Assembly: GCF_018687715.1 (NCBI RefSeq)
Contig: NC_056764.1
Coordinates: 5,210,501-5,274,500, forward strand
Source of the DNA: Carya illinoinensis
Taxonomy: Eukaryota > Streptophyta > Magnoliopsida > Fagales > Juglandaceae
Direction: 5' to 3'
DNA length: 64,000 nucleotides
The notes beneath the pieces are model-generated. The model did not search any database. It saw nothing but the letters and a program-made list of their open reading frames with translations, and had not been told where the DNA came from. Positions 36,048-51,445 of this stretch are shown here, piece by piece. Position numbers and translations under genes: made by a program. Positions within the stretch are counted from its first letter, which is position 1. Every line of letters starts with the position of its first letter.

Positions 36048-36981
36048 TCACTGCAACTTGTATAGTTTAGGGTATTTCAAGGTAGGTAAATTCAATTTCC
36101 CAACTAAAGTAGTGCTAGTCACATTAGTACAACTCACTCTATCAATAATCATACTACATACCTTGTTGTTGATGTGACATCAAGTATGGCAAATGTTCCC
36201 TCTTTACTGCTCTGTATCATCCATTTTACTTTGTGTATTGAGAGCATGCCTGACAACAAGAGACTCACCATACTTCTTATTCTTATGCTCATGTTCAATA
36301 CTAGGCTCACATCTACTCCTGTCTCTCACACTTTACAGATTTCTAATTAATGCACCTCGTTGATCAATCATATCCCTCAATGTCAAATTTAACATTCCAA
36401 ACTTTTATTGCATTGACTGCAATACAAATAATGAATTGTCTCGGTGTTGAGTCACTATTATGAGACATCGTAATGTGCTGCACAAAAAGAATGTTAGTGG
36501 TAAAAACCTCACACACTCCCTTACGTGTTTACACTCGAATGATGACACTTCACTTGTGTTTCGCTCTTAATTGACCTTTTCCAGATAAGAATCTCACACT
36601 CTCTTACCTTTTACCTCAAAAGTTTTCTCACTCAAGTTCTTTAAGATCTAATTGAACTCAATCAAGACAATACAACCTTATTTTATTCTAACTAGTAATT
36701 AGGTCCAAGAAACAAGAACAAGAGAAAACGCAGAAGGAATAAAATGACAAGAGACTCAAGAAATTTATACGATGGAAAGAGTAATTACAAAATAGGATAC
36801 CAACTATAAAGATGTATTCAACACCTTTAAAGATACGACTCAATCAATACCAAATCACTTAATTTCATAGGATCAAGTATTTCAAACAACTATACCCAAA
36901 ATCATTTTCTTTCTCTTATTTTTTGTTTTTTGGTTTTTTTTTTTCGATTTTTATTTTCTTTTCCTCTTTTCTTTTCTTTTT
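36048..36981. other. Interior of the decayed gypsy element, unresolved
   Basis: Presumably the remains of gag and the leader on the minus strand, but no gag or zinc-knuckle motif is readable. It ends in a long T/C-rich stretch (about 36903-36981) where a PBS would be expected. Confidence 0.5.
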
Positions 36982-37688
36982 TGGATAGAGAATCTAGACC
37001 TGTTGAAAACTCGTTTCAAAAATCTAAATTATATTAAAATCTAAACATGTTGAAGAGCCCATCTCAAGAACATAGATTATAAGGAGAAACGCCACAAAAA
37101 TTATGATTTACTTTTGATAAATTCAAAAGTTCAATTAAGAACAAGAGTAGTAAACTCAACTCACCAATAAAAATTTAATAATGTCTAACTAGAAGTGGGC
37201 AGCCACAGGATGTTTAAATACTCCCCAACAAAAGTAACCCTAGGCAAAAAATAAGGCCTCTTTCCAAAAAGACCTTTAAGTGAACAGTTTGGTGCTACAG
37301 TACCGTGAATAGTGCCTCGCTATAGTAATTCCTTGAAACCCTATTTCAACATTTCCCAACATGCCCTTAAATTATTCTCATAATAAATTTATTTATTCTA
37401 AACTAATAAAATTAGTCATTTAAATGAATTAATTAAGTTGAAAGCCTTCAAGTCATGTTGCTCTATTGCTCTCTTCCATAGCTTGTATCAAATTGGTCAA
37501 AATTGATTCTCATTCTTTCTCATTTTTTCAAGCACATCTTGAGTGTTGGACTCTTGTTAGTTTCATCCCAAGTGAATTGCACTAATCTTTGCATTGCCCC
37601 ATTGATCTTCTTGGTTCTTAATCTTATGATTGTCCCATCTGGAACTTGCAAAAGATCTCTAAGGCTTGGTCCACCTTGGGACCCATCA
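36982..37688 (-). repeat. 5' LTR of the decayed gypsy element
   Basis: About 707 bp, homologous to 33173-33872. It begins TGGATAGAG and ends GGACCCATCA on the plus strand. Confidence 0.8.
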
Positions 37689-37978
37689 CCATGCTTCTAA
37701 GGTTGTATACTAACTTTTGTTCTAGGGCCATGATCCCTTTAACCGGGCCGGTGGATTAATTGGTCAGCCTTGGCCCTTCATGGTATTAGGCTCAGACTCT
37801 GGGCCTTTGGCTAGGGGGAGAAAATCCCCTAACAGTTAAAATATTATTTTTTAAAATTATTATTATTTTGTGATTTGAAAAAATTGAGTTATTTATTATA
37901 TTTTGTGTGAAAATTTTAAAAAGTTGTAATGATTAGATAAAATAAAACTATTTTTGTATCCAAACAGTGCCTAAGAAT

Positions 37979-38857
37979 TAGGCCTGTGCAAAATATCCGT
38001 TGGGCCGCACAACCCGCACAACCCGATTGGGTTGAACCCGCTAAAGTCGGGTAGAGGAAATGTCGATTTCGACAAATTCAAATCCGACCAATATCGAACG
38101 ACACCGACTTAAAGTCGGTTGCAGTGATTCAGTGAAATATAATTCTACACTATCATTCTTTTTCTCTGAGTCGAATAAGAAGTTACGGCTTTCAATAAAA
38201 TCATATCGCGTTGAGTAGTTTGGGGAAGCCGCAGAAACTTACCCAAGGCAGCGGAGGTCACCATGGGAAAGAAAAGGCACGTGACTGCCGTTCCAGTGGT
38301 CAAACAGGTGACAAAAATCCATGGCTAACCTGGGTGGCGCGGTAAAACTGCCATCAATCTCCATGGCCAAGTAACAGAGGGAGATAGAGAGAGTGATGAG
38401 AGAGAGAAAATAGAGAGAGACATCAGAAAGAGTGGGCATGGCGTCGAGGAAAGGAACCTCACCGTGAGACGCGGCGGTTAGGGGTTGACGACATAGAGGG
38501 GCTAGCGACATCGATGGGCTTCACCAACCTGTCACGGGGCTGAAATTGGAACGAGGAGACCGCTGCAAAGCTTCTCATTCCATTTTTTTTCCTTGGGTCT
38601 TTTCTAATCATCTGAGATGTATGCTTTTTCTCTGGATCTTGCAGTGATGGTGAAACAAGGTTTTTGTTTGAAAATGGCTTCTGTAGACGAGGAGACTCTG
38701 CAAAGCTTTTATTGTTTTTTTGGCAAAGGTCGGGTCATACAGTTCGACCCGTTTTTGTTTTATTCAGTTCGGGTTGATCCTATCCGGCTCCTTGGGCAAT
38801 GGTATTCAGGTTGGGTCGGACTCAAACTCGCTTTGCGCTGATCGGGTTGCAGGCCTA
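37979..38857. mobile_element. Non-autonomous hAT element, 879 bp
   Basis: Starts TAGGCCTGTGCAAAAT and ends GTTGCAGGCCTA, flanked by the perfect 8-bp duplication CTAAGAAT (37971-37978 and 38858-38865). Same terminal family as 15334-16105. The subterminal regions are rich in CCCG/CGGGT words. Interior ORFs are not recognisable proteins. Confidence 0.92.
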
Positions 38858-38923
38858 CTAAGAATACCTCTCCAGTAAAGGAGATTCAGAGCTCAAAAAA
38901 ATCTTACCCAAAAACTATTAAAC

Positions 38924-39130
38924 CTCGTTTGTTTTTGTAAATGAAATGAGATAAGATGGTTGAAATAAAAATTGAAAGTTGAATAAAATATTATTAGAAT
39001 ATATTTTTTTAATATTATTTTTATTTTAGAATTTAAAAAAGTTCAATTATTTATTTTATTTCATATATAAATTTAAGAAAGTTGTAATATTAGATAAAAT
39101 AAAATGAAAATAGTTATAACAACAAACGAG
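38924..39130. mobile_element. Small inverted-repeat element (MITE), 207 bp
   Basis: Starts CTCGTTTGTTTTTGTAA and ends TTATAACAACAAACGAG; the ends are inverted repeats matching at about 15 of 17. AT-rich, non-coding. Target duplication not clear. Confidence 0.7.
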
Positions 39131-40532
39131 TAAAAAGGGAAAAAACTATGTACAAGTATACGACTCTCTCTTCTTCTTCCTTTGAACGCCATGAAAAGCC
39201 TAAACTGAAGATTTTGTCCAAACCCAAGAACGATCTCGTATGGGAAGGGCGCTTAGGGTCGGCGTCAAATGAGGGAATGGAGGGGGAGCTGAACTTGGGA
39301 AATTAGCTTCTATTCTACAAGCACCGTTTCAGCTTAACACCAAACGTACCGTTTTATTAAACACAGTGGAAGTCGTGCGGAAGGCCTCCACCACTCGCGC
39401 CTGTGTTTAGAGACTCTTTCAAAAACAGAAAAGGTACACCTCACACGACTCACGGAATGGAATTGACCTATACTTTCTCGGCCAACATGTTCTTTCCCTT
39501 TTTCTCTCCCGATGCTAGAGAACCAGTTTTTCCTCCTTTATTTTATTTTATTTTTAATTTTTTTTGCCGTGCGAAAATAGTAATTGTTTACCATACTTTC
39601 CATTCACTCACATGGTAATAAATTTCATGTGTTTAAATCTCTCTCTCTAAACGTGAGCGATCACGTGTTATAATTCTATTATTCGATTTTTGAGAATGAA
39701 GAGAAACGTATATTCCACCACATTTATTATAATTTTAAACAGCAAGGAAATAATAATAATAAAGCTAGGAATAATGACATTCACTTTATAACAAAATAAT
39801 GTCATAATGTCCCGATTAAAAAAATAATGTAATAATGTCGCTCCATCATAATTATTTAATAGATTTTATATAATCATTGGCTATTTTAAAATAGGATTAT
39901 AAGAAAATAATTGTTAATTTAATTTTTTTTTTGGACGGCACAGCATTAGAAGTTAGTGCCTACAACAAAACGTGTAATATAAAATGGATAAAAAGATAAT
40001 TAATTAATTAAAAAAAAAAGTTATGAACTCGTTCTTCAAAGTGGCATATGTTTCAACAATTTGCACCGCCGGGGCACTAAATTAATGTTAATGGGCTTTG
40101 AAGTTTGAACATTCCCTGCTCCTCACGGTTTCTAGAAGCGGACAATCACACGTAAATTAATATTCACTGTGCCTTTTAAAACCCCCGTAAATTAGTCATC
40201 GCTCACCTCATTTAAAACCCGCCTCCGAAATCCCCTCCACCAACAACCCTCCCTGATCCTGCCACGTTACCAAATATTCAATTACTTGTACGCGTGTCAG
40301 CATATCCTTGCAGAACCCGCACTCTTACCTACTTGATGATCAAAGCACCAGGGCAACATCCCCGCTCGCACCGCGTCTCCTCTCTCTCTCTCTCCTAGAA
40401 ATTTTGAAGCCTTCGTCACCAAGTAACTCCATCCCCAAATCTCCGAACTACGTATTAAAGGCAACTTTGTCCAACTGCGAATTTAAACTAGTCTTCCAAA
40501 GACTCCTGGAGTATTGAACTTCGGTTCCGGCC
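39131..40532 (+). promoter_or_regulatory. Upstream region and presumed promoter of the OXI1-like kinase
   Basis: No gene in this stretch. It includes CT-rich tracts and a TTTAAAACC-type AT stretch near 40170-40220, either of which could serve core promoter or leader roles. I could not fix a TATA box or transcription start. An ORF ending at 40517 opens with TTG, not ATG, so it is not taken as an upstream ORF. Confidence 0.4.
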
Positions 40533-41882
40533 ATGAAAGTCGACGAATTAATTCATGAGCATGAAATCCCGGCCTTGGATTTCCAGGATCTCCAGGTGAT
40601 TTCGGCTGTCGGACGTGGAGCCAAAGGCGTCGTTTTCCTAGCGAAAGACAAAGCCTCTGACAAGCAGCTCTTAGCTTTGAAGGTTGTCTCCAAGGCTCTG
40701 ATTGAGGAGAAAGGCAAGGACCGCGGCGAGTACAAGAGGATCTGCTTTGAGCAGCAAGTGCTTCACCATTTCCGGCATCCGCTTTTACCGAGATTGCGTG
40801 GAGTTTTGGCTACACAAAATGTTGTGGCCTATGCTATGGATTATTGTCCCGGAGGTAATCTCCATTCTCTACGGAAAAGGCAGACTGAGAAGATGTTCTC
40901 CGATGATGTTATTAGGTTAGCTTTCAAATCCTTCTGTTTGGTTTCCGAGCGAAAATGGAGTTAGATAAGTTCATATGTTAATATAAACTTGATCCTTTTT
41001 CTTCCTTTTCTCTTCTCTAGGTTCTACGCGGCAGAACTGGTGTTGGCGTTGGAATATTTGCACAGTTTAGGCATAGCTTACAGAGATTTGAAGCCCGAAA
41101 ACGTTATGATTCAAGACAACGGTCACATAATGCTCGTCGATTTCGATCTCTCCACGAGATTATCTACAAAAACTCCTCGATCTTCTCCGAACCCCAGCTC
41201 GGTCCCCAAACCTCACCCGGTCAATAAAAAGCGGTTCTCGCTTTTGCACCGTTGGTGTAATTCCGGCATCTCGCCTGAGGAATCGGCGTCAGCTTGTGAA
41301 GTCCGCGTCAACTCCGGCGACTCGGATGAGAAGTGTAACTCTTTCGTCGGAACAGAGGAGTACGTTGCGCCGGAGATCGTGTCAGGGAAAGGCCACGATT
41401 TCGCGGTGGACTGGTGGTCACTCGGGGTCTTACTGTACGAAATGCTGTACGGAATGACGCCGTTTAAGGGGTCCAATCGAAAAGAGACCTTTTATCGGAT
41501 TATATCCAAAGTGCCGGAGCTGACAGGAGAGGCGACGCCGTTGAGGGACCTGATCGCGAAGTTGTTGGAAAAGGATCCAAAGAAGAGAATCGAACTGGAG
41601 GGAATTAAGGGCCACGATTTCTTCGAAGAGGTTCAGTGGGATGACGTGCCTAAAATCTCAAGGCCACCTTTCATCCCGGGAAATGAAAGCGAGGTCACAG
41701 AGGGAAGGGAAAATATAGACGTGGAGTTGTTTGTCCAAGGAATCTTTGGCAACGGCGAAGTGGAAGTTCCGAAAGGCATAAACGTCGAGAACCATAATAA
41801 GGAAGAGAATACGAATAAGAAGGCATGGGTTGAAGAACAGAATCTCACGACTACTGCAAATGATAGATTTAATATTTTTTGA
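40533..41882 (+). CDS. OXI1: OXI1-like AGC protein kinase
   Basis: Serine/threonine kinase of the plant AGC group, closest in memory to Arabidopsis OXI1 (AGC2-1), which is activated by PDK1 and links reactive oxygen to MAP-kinase defence and root-hair signalling. Two exons, 40533-40915 and 41021-41882, with donor ATTAG|GTTAGC and acceptor TCTCTAG|GTTC, give 414 residues, about family length. Visible: glycine loop GRGAKGVVF at 27-35, lysine K50 (ALK), catalytic YRDLKPEN with D150, and DFD at 168-170 in place of DFG. A ~50-residue insert follows, before the activation segment NSFVGTEEYVAPE; the DFD and the insert are both AGCVIII hallmarks. The chain ends FNIF, a C-terminal FxxF PDK1-docking (PIF) motif. 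Start ATG at 40533 matches the family N-terminus. No defects seen. Confidence 0.93.
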
Positions 41883-42216
41883 TTCTTTTTTTTTTCCCAT
41901 ATTTTATGATATAACGTCTGATCAATGATCATATAGCTGCAGATATAAGTTTGTAACTGATGATCGAGATTTTTGTTTCATCATCGTATAATTGTATATT
42001 TAGCCGATGAAATAATAAATTGAATAAGAAACAAAATTTTCAAACTATTCACGATTTGTATATTGCAATTCAAACTATAAGAAAATATGTCTTCTAGAAC
42101 GAGACTTTGTAGATTAATTTTTTGAGATAACTTTCTTAATATGAGTTATTCTATTCGCATAGTTTAAAAATCAATAGTATATAATATAAATGCTTTAAAA
42201 TAACATGATTCTCTTA
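41883..42216 (+). other. 3' flank of the kinase gene
   Basis: AT-rich. AATAATAAATTGAATAAG near 42008-42026 is a plausible polyadenylation region for the OXI1-like gene. No other feature. Confidence 0.5.
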
Positions 42217-42776
42217 GAGCACTCTTATTAGATTATTTATATATAAAATTATTGTACTTTTTAGCTATTAGGAATGAAGAGAAACTCACAATGAATTATG
42301 CAAACTCAAATAATTTGATTTTGAGCTACAGTATATGTAAACAAAAATTTAAATTTGATGCCTACTGTTTAAGAACCAAATCTATATTTTATTATTTTTT
42401 ATAACACCCTTTCTCTTCTCTCCATCTACATCTACAAACATTTAGATAATTTAATTAAAATATAATTACTAATTAATATATAATAGGTAGAATAGTAAAA
42501 TATGATAAAATAAAATAAATTAATAATTAAAAAAATTAAATTTTTTTATAATTATTAATTAATCATTACTATATAATAAATAACTTGATAATTCAATGTA
42601 AAGATTTGATATGAATAGTTAAAATTAAATTTATCTCATATTATTTTATTGTTATATAATAAAAAAATAATTATTCCAATGTGGAGACTAATGTGAATAG
42701 AATAGCTAAAATCTAAATTCATCTTATATTTATCAAAAGTGTTCTTTACATATGCATAATGCAATAACAATGCTCT
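42217..42776. mobile_element. Tourist/Harbinger-like MITE, 560 bp
   Basis: Starts GAGCACTCTTATTAGATTA and ends with TAATGCAATAACAATGCTC, inverted repeats matching at about 15 of 19. Each end is bounded by TTA (42214-42216 and 42777-42779), the 3-bp target of PIF/Harbinger elements. The AT-rich interior shares long blocks (ATATAATAGGTAGAATAG, AATGAATTATGCAAA) with 50.8-52.0 kb. Confidence 0.7.
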
Positions 42777-42779
42777 TAA

Positions 42780-45700
42780 TAATCATACATTAATTTTGAA
42801 TTGTTCTTCATTAAAAGGTTTGAATTAATTTTGTCATTTTAGTATTTATTATAAGAGTTCTTGCATGCAGCAAATCTAATTGGATTAAAATATTGCCAAG
42901 AAAATTGTATTAAACTCTTTCCTCTTTTTTTTTTTTAATAATAAATAAATCCATAATAATGATTATAATACTTAGATTCGGTTTGGCTATCAAAATTTCT
43001 CATATCAAATATAAAATTATTATCTCATTATTACAATTTTTTTAAATTTCTATACAAAATATAATAAATAATTAACATTTTTTTAATTTTTTCAAATTTT
43101 AAAATAATAATAATATTAAATATTGTACCTTAAAACTTAAAATTCTGTGACCATGCGGAACCTTAATTGTTAAGAATCGGAGATATTTCCTACGTACTGT
43201 TCCGTAACATATTCTATCCTATGTTAAAAGAGTATTTTAAGAGGAAAAAAAAATTGAATAATTCTTCGTGCAGATGCAATATAATATATAGGACCAAACA
43301 GTTTTTTATTTTTTATTTTTTATAATTAATTTGTGGACCGGTGATGGGACCAGCTGAAAGTATAATAACTCAGTCGGTCAATAAAAGGCTTAAAATTTCA
43401 GTTAGACGTCGAGACCAAGCTGCATTTAAAAGCCACATGGTGTTGAACATCATTTTATTTAGGAGGTGGAACGTACACATGCTTTTAAAATATGAAGCTG
43501 TACATCTTTGATCTTTCCCCTCTAATATATCAACCCATGCATGCATGTGGAGAGGCATTCTCAACATTAATTGAGGAATGGACCGGTAACCATTTCTTAA
43601 TTCCCATTTCCAATTAGGTGTGCGTGCATGCATGCCCTACGCCTCTTTTTTCTTTTCCAGCTTAGAACAGCCTTTTGTTGTTAAAATTCATTACTGCTCT
43701 TTAGAAAACAATAGAGAAATAAATGATATTTTGTATAATTTCATTTTTATTTTGTTTGATATGATAATAATCTAATTAATATATTTAATTTAATTAGTAA
43801 TTTATTTTACAAAAGCATGCACTTAATATCATGTGTACGTTAAGTCAATCATATATGCATGAGTATTTGTTAGGTATTTTGAGTTCAAAACGCTTACTTA
43901 ATAGTCACATATATGCAAAGAGAAGATTCATCAGCTAGCATCGGAGTAACATACTATATACATGCATGCATACATGCTTCCTTTGTTATTATTCAGATGA
44001 GAAGATATATATTAATTGGAGCCCTTGACAAAGACAAGAAACTTTATATGTTGGGATCATTATGGCATGACAATGAACAATATATATAGAAAAATGACTT
44101 TCCTATCTTTAACAACATTAGCTAAGAGCTAACACATTAATTTACTCTAATGAGTATCATATTTGTTGACATGTGTCGCATTTTATATTATTTTGATGTC
44201 AATCATTTAAAATTTAGCTGTGAATGATAAAATATAAAATGAATTCAGAACATAATTTTAAGTAAGCCTTGATTTATTTGGTTCTTTGCTTCTTCTTTTT
44301 CCCACAATTTGGCTCCATCTTGGGTTGGTTTTGGTTTGGCGTTATTCCCACTTATCTACTACTTCATTTTGCATCATATCAAATTGAAACCATTATTTTG
44401 AGAAAAAGCACTGACAATTGGAATCATTTCCCCTTGAAGCTTACACAAAACCGACGCCCATAAAGCTATTATCCGATAAAAGATCCACACAAAATAGCAA
44501 AAACACGTCCTTTCCCACTTGCACGTACACTATAAGACAACCAAATGCAAAATCAATTAAATAAATAAATATAAAAAAATTATATAAAAGTAAATTTATA
44601 AATTAATATGGTTTTATAAGATCTGTTAAATTTATTTTTTAATAAAAATAATTTTACAATTTAACGTATCACATCATATTAAATCAATTTATAATATTTA
44701 TTATAAATAAATAGAGCGCAAAATTTTGTTAGATTTCTCTAGAAAAAGGAAAAGCCGAAATTGACAAGAGAGTATTGTGTTAGCTCTTAGCTGTAGAACC
44801 ACTTTAGCACGATTCAGACATATAATGGCTCTGAATTTATCATATCGACAAAAATGTGAATGGTAAGTTGTTAATGGGTCCACAACGACCACTATTATCT
44901 ATGAGTCGGTCTACACTTTGTTCAGGAATTATTTCATTTCCGAATCTGGTAAAATAAGTATCATTTATATACGTTAATTTATTAATTTATTTTTATAAAA
45001 TATCTTTGTATCATAAAATCATATAAAATTATTTTTGTTTGCTTTCTTATATATTATAGAGTCAACTATTTAATTATTATGTTTTTTCTGGTGGAACATT
45101 TTCTAGTTCTCATAATAGATCGCTGTAACTTTCGCAAAGTTATGATTTCATCGTAGAAAAAATGAAGAAAGTTTACCAGATAAATTTAACTAACAAAGAT
45201 TTGACAGTACAATATCGTATCTTAGATTTCTTAAACCCTTGCGCTAATTATCCTTCTAGAAAGTATTATATAATAATTATGTTGTTGACTAACCTGATTA
45301 AAAAAAACACACTATATTTTTTTATTTTTTATTTCTCTTATTAAATATGTGATATATAAATAATAAGTAGAAGAATTTAATTGATTTAAAAAAAATAAAA
45401 TTAAAAGAATTTTATTTTTTTTTAAATATAATGTGTAATATATGGAGATGATAAGGAAGAAAAATCGAGAATAATGATGACGGTGATAATGGACGGTGTT
45501 TATAAAAACTTCCAACAACTTTCTCTAGAAACCCATAAAATATAATTATATAAAAAAATAAAAAGGGAATAATTTCTGTTTGAAATTTGAGAAGGGTTCG
45601 TTTGAATTATTTATAATATTTAGTATATTTATAAATAGTAATGATATAGTTTGAGTTAAAATATTTTATTAAATATTAGAAAAATAAAAAAATAATTAAA

Positions 45701-47338
45701 AGAAAATATTATTACCAAACGGACCATTAGTTTGTCAAACGGACCCTTAAGTGTTCTATTTAATGCTATCAACTAATAACTGTTATAAGATAGACTATCA
45801 CGAGAACCTATGTCATAAGATTTGACTCTATAAACTTATTTTTCAAGGCAAACTATACATTTCTCGACAAAAGGACAAAATCTAACCATTTTGTAATAGA
45901 TTTTTTTTTTTTTTTTAATTTTATATGACCATTGTTTATTATTAATTATGGAATTTATTTTTACCGATAATGCGAAACTGCAAATCACGTCTTCGTATAT
46001 TGCTAGCTCTCTTGCAAAGATCATTTGACACTATTTTACCGCCACTTTTGTTCATACTCTTGAGTATCATGAGTTATTCTCATAATATTATATTTCTATT
46101 TATTATTTTATTATTATTATTATTTTATTTTTATTATTATTTATTACTTTTTCTATTAGTTAATATTTTATTATTTTTTTTAATACTATTCACAACTCTT
46201 CTCAATAATTCTCACTACCCAATTGGACAATTAGACAATAGATGTTGAAAGGACACTGCTATCTATAGGCGGTCCTCTTAAGAGTTTTGATCAATTATCT
46301 CCTTGCTCGTTTACAATCATTGCGAGCTCAATCCTCTTCTAAAACCAAGAGTCCTCACCCGCAATGGCAACACTGAAATTTTCAACTTTTTACACAATCC
46401 TCGGCTAACTGTTCGAACCTAACGTCCTATTTTAGTAAATAGGTACTCTCAAGCTGAACATTGTCAATGTTTTGAAATGCTGGCTGTGATGGTTTTTGGG
46501 TATAGACATCAACACTTCTTGCTAAATTGTCAACTCTAAGAATCGGTTTAACTTCATGCTATGAACCCAAGTATTTCTTATATGATTGTTGAGATTAATT
46601 ATCTTATTGTTGTTAATTGGCTTAATAAACACTCTTTCATTTAGAATTACTCTAATATTTGAAATGATATCTTATATTTCAAGGCCCATTTCCCTTTTAG
46701 TATCAATTATGTCTACGACTCCACACAAAGAGGCAATGCGCCAGCCAATTACGGCGCAACGGGACACATGATAAGCTTTTCTTCTCTTCATCAACTCCCT
46801 AAACATATGTTTGCTTTGTTAAGTGGATCGAGCAGTTCTTCCGTCTATTCGATACTAATTTCCAAAATTATTGCTTAATCTTCTTGTACTTTCCCTCTAT
46901 ATTTTTCCTTTCCGTTGAGAAACTTGATTCTGAGCCTCTTTCTATCCTTATAACCCCAAGCTTGAGGTACCGTCTCTTTACCATGCCAAAAAAGGGATAA
47001 AGTATAAGATCTACCTTTCAAGAATCACTGGCTCACCACCAACCTGCCAGCCTTCTATTCTCCCACAAATTCGCACGTAGAAAAAAACCGGCTGCGATCA
47101 TTTTCATCTTAACTTTAATTTAAGGAGAAATGATCCCTCCACGAAGTGAACACGATTATCATAACTTAGAAGCAAAAATAAATTGACATAAAAATATATC
47201 ATCGGAGAAAAGAAATCGGAATTTAAAATTGTCAACTAAACTGACTCAAGCAGGAAACAGTTTTTGATTCGCATCCATTCATCCAAAACAAAATACTCCG
47301 CAAATTATAATCCAAAACAATACGAGTCTGCATCAAGC
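42780..47338. other. Long intergenic stretch, no gene supported
   Basis: 4.6 kb of mostly AT-rich DNA with many A/T homopolymers. MITE-like fragments with TTTGG/CCAAA edges lie near 42980-43130 and 45595-45750. The less AT-rich part at 46230-47000 has short antigen-like ORFs but no protein motif I recognise. The ORF at 43370-43633 (minus) contains no known domain. The last ~150 bases are the 3' flank of RPL32. Confidence 0.6.
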
Positions 47339-48902
<1,564 letters not shown>

Positions 48903-49440
48903 TGTTTCTACGACACAAACGCCCACATAAGTACAAATCGAGCATGCATACAAACACAGGTGGATAAAAAGAAAACAAGTACAACTTAAAAAGCACGCCA
49001 GTGATTTCAATTTTATCCCAATGGCAAGCCTTTGCAAATGAGAATTTAGTTTGGGGTAATATATTTCCTTCGAAAGAGTTCACATTCTTCGAAGGCTTTA
49101 AATATCTCAACGAGATCACTGAGAAAATGAAAGGTTAGAGAAAATCAATTATTCTTTTTTCCTTAAGATAATCATTCCAGGAAACATCCTCCGCGAAGAC
49201 AAACATATCCTCGAGAAATTCCGATACGACCATTCAGCAACTACTCATATATTATTAACCGAAATATTAAAGATGCAACGATAAAATGAACCAAGCGCCA
49301 ATTAATAAGTTCAGCTAAAATTATCCCGAAAATATGTAGAATCCGTAACCCTAGCCTAGAGATTGAGAGAAAGAGACTAACAGGTAGTAACTCAGAGCTG
49401 CCACCGGTACTGCAAACCCCAATGCGGTGTAGATGAATAA

Positions 49441-49468
49441 CTAGGGTTTTAAACGACGATATATATAT
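49441..49468 (-). promoter_or_regulatory. TATA stretch and telo-box of RPL32
   Basis: On the minus strand an ATATATATAT tract (49459-49468) is followed by AAACCCTA (49442-49449). Telo-boxes near the transcription start are characteristic of plant ribosomal-protein genes and help co-ordinate their expression in growing tissue. Confidence 0.7.
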
Positions 49469-49489
49469 TGAAGAGTAGGGATTTGGTGT

Positions 49490-50799
49490 CCTCCGAACCA
49501 CCATAAGAAAGTGTGGACAGCTCTGTAGGCATTGTGGCCCAGCCCAAAACATCGGAATGCTAAAAGCCCGAACCCATTTTGTCGGATCCGTGAGTTGGGC
49601 TAGAAGACTTATTGGCCCAATTTAAGACTGGGTATTGCACATAACCCATTTAAAAACATTGCAAGATAAAAATGACATTAAGGTTGTTTGGATTGAGAAA
49701 TATTTTAATCTTATTTTATTATTATAATTTTTTTAATTTATATATAAAATATAATAAATAATTTAATTTTTTTAAATTTCAATTCAATTTTTTCAAATTT
49801 TAAAATAATAAAAATAGTAAAAAATAATATTTTAATAATATTTTATTCAACTTTTATCTAAAATCATTTTATCTCATCTCATCTAATTATCCAAATAATT
49901 TCTAATTAAGGTTTTGATGGTTTCTATATTGTTAAAGGACTATATAGCCTTCTTTTAGAAAATTTTAAAGAGTAATTATGAGATAATTCTTGAGTCTTGA
50001 CCCGCAATATTCTCATTCTATCATGATTCATCATATACCGTATTTTAAAATATCAATGCTACATATAGTCTCATTTGGGGACTACAATATAAGTCTAAGT
50101 AATTTTATTTTTAAAATTTTTTAAATTTATAAAAATATCTTTTTTAAAATGATTTTTTTTATTTAATAAAAGGTTTGTATATGCAGTCTTAATTAAATAA
50201 AGACTACAAATAGTATTTCTCACTTTCAAATAATTTGAATGACATAACATTTTGTAATATGATCCCAACCATTGATTTTATAAAGAAGAGGTCTCTCAAG
50301 TGGGATCCAAAAAATCACAACTTCCAAGCAATTGCTCATGGGGAGTCTGTTTTGAGATAAGATAGGAGTATGCATAGCCGCCCATGCTTTAGAGGCCCAT
50401 CCCATCATTGTGATTTAAAAATAAATCTATGGTTTACAAAAATTGGCATATTACTTTCATTTATCTTCAAAATATGTTAACAACATCGAAATCATTTATT
50501 TATTTATTTTTAGGAAGAGGAAGAGGCGTCAAAGTATTTATTGTCTGTTATAATTTTTTATTTTTTATTTATATATATAAAGGCAAATATATTTATATAT
50601 ATATCGGTCACTTTAAATATGACTAGAAAGATTTGAAGTTTTATGAAACAAGCCGCCTCTTGTTGGATTTGGTTCACACATTTATCGGATTGTCTCTGGC
50701 TAAAAACAAGATAGCAGACAAACACAAAAATGTGATCACATCTTGAAAAGACTTGCGTGTACGTGGCACAATCCCTTTCTCAGTGGACCACCTCCTTAA
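49490..50799. other. Intergenic, no gene supported
   Basis: Includes a MITE-like AT-rich unit at about 49682-49912 (GTTTGGATTGAG ... TTATCCAAATAATTTC) with weak inverted ends, and a short TA-rich tract near 50565-50605. Nothing else recognisable. Confidence 0.5.
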
Positions 50800-51445
50800 A
50801 CTTCTCAACAGTAACAGTAACTTTTAGTTACAATAAATCTAAAACTAAAACCAAATTTATTAGATACGGTAGACGCATCAAATATTTATTTTATTATATT
50901 TTTTTATAACATGATCTCTATTATCTCCATCTACATCTTTAAACTACTGTCTCTTTTTATAACAATTTTGAATCAATGCACATCAGAGTATAAAAATAAA
51001 ATAAAAAAATTAAAGTAGAGTCAATGCACACTATAGTAAAAATAGCATTAAGTGTGTTTAATTAGACGTTTATGGTTAGCATTAAATAATTATTGAAAAT
51101 ATGATTTTTTAAACCAATAATTTAATTATAATATGATTACTAGTTAACATATAATAGGTAGAATGGTAAAATATGATAAAATAAAATAAAATAATAATTA
51201 AAAATAAATAAATATTTTTTTAATTATTAATTACTTATTACTATATAATGAATAGAGGGATAATCCAATGTGAGAATTTAATATGAATAGTCAAGGTCAA
51301 ATTCATCTTATATTATTTTATTGTTATATAAAGAAAAAATAACTATTCCAATATGAGAACTTATGTGAATGGAATAGTCAAAAATTAAATTCATCTCATA
51401 TTCATCAAAAGTGTAATTTAACTTTGACTAATCCATTGATGATGC
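50800..51445. mobile_element. Relative of the 42.2-kb MITE, rearranged copy
   Basis: Shares ordered blocks with 42217-42776 (CCATCTACATCT, AACATATAATAGGTAGAATG, ATTCATCTCATATTCATC) and ends GATGATGCTC followed by TAA. The left end is not resolved and the interior carries extra sequence. Confidence 0.55.

Larger units (their letters stand above)
33173..37688 (-). mobile_element. Decayed Ty3/gypsy element, minus strand
   Basis: Two diverged LTRs (33173-33872 and 36982-37688, TGAT...ATCCA when read on the minus strand) flank protease, RNase H and integrase remnants in the expected minus-strand order. A polypurine tract GAAGAGAGGGGAAA lies next to the left LTR. No PBS is legible next to the right LTR, where a pyrimidine-rich stretch stands instead. 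No target duplication was found, so the outer limits are approximate. Most of gag and RT is deleted and a Mutator-type element has inserted at 34072-34523. Confidence 0.8.

Noticed and set aside
40308..40517. 69-codon ORF ending 15 bases before the kinase start, as a possible regulatory upstream ORF
   Set aside because: It opens with TTG rather than ATG and shows no conserved peptide, so there is no support for translation.
46230..47000. Less AT-rich stretch that might be a pseudogene
   Set aside because: Six-frame reading gives only short pieces without any family signature; left as unexplained intergenic DNA.
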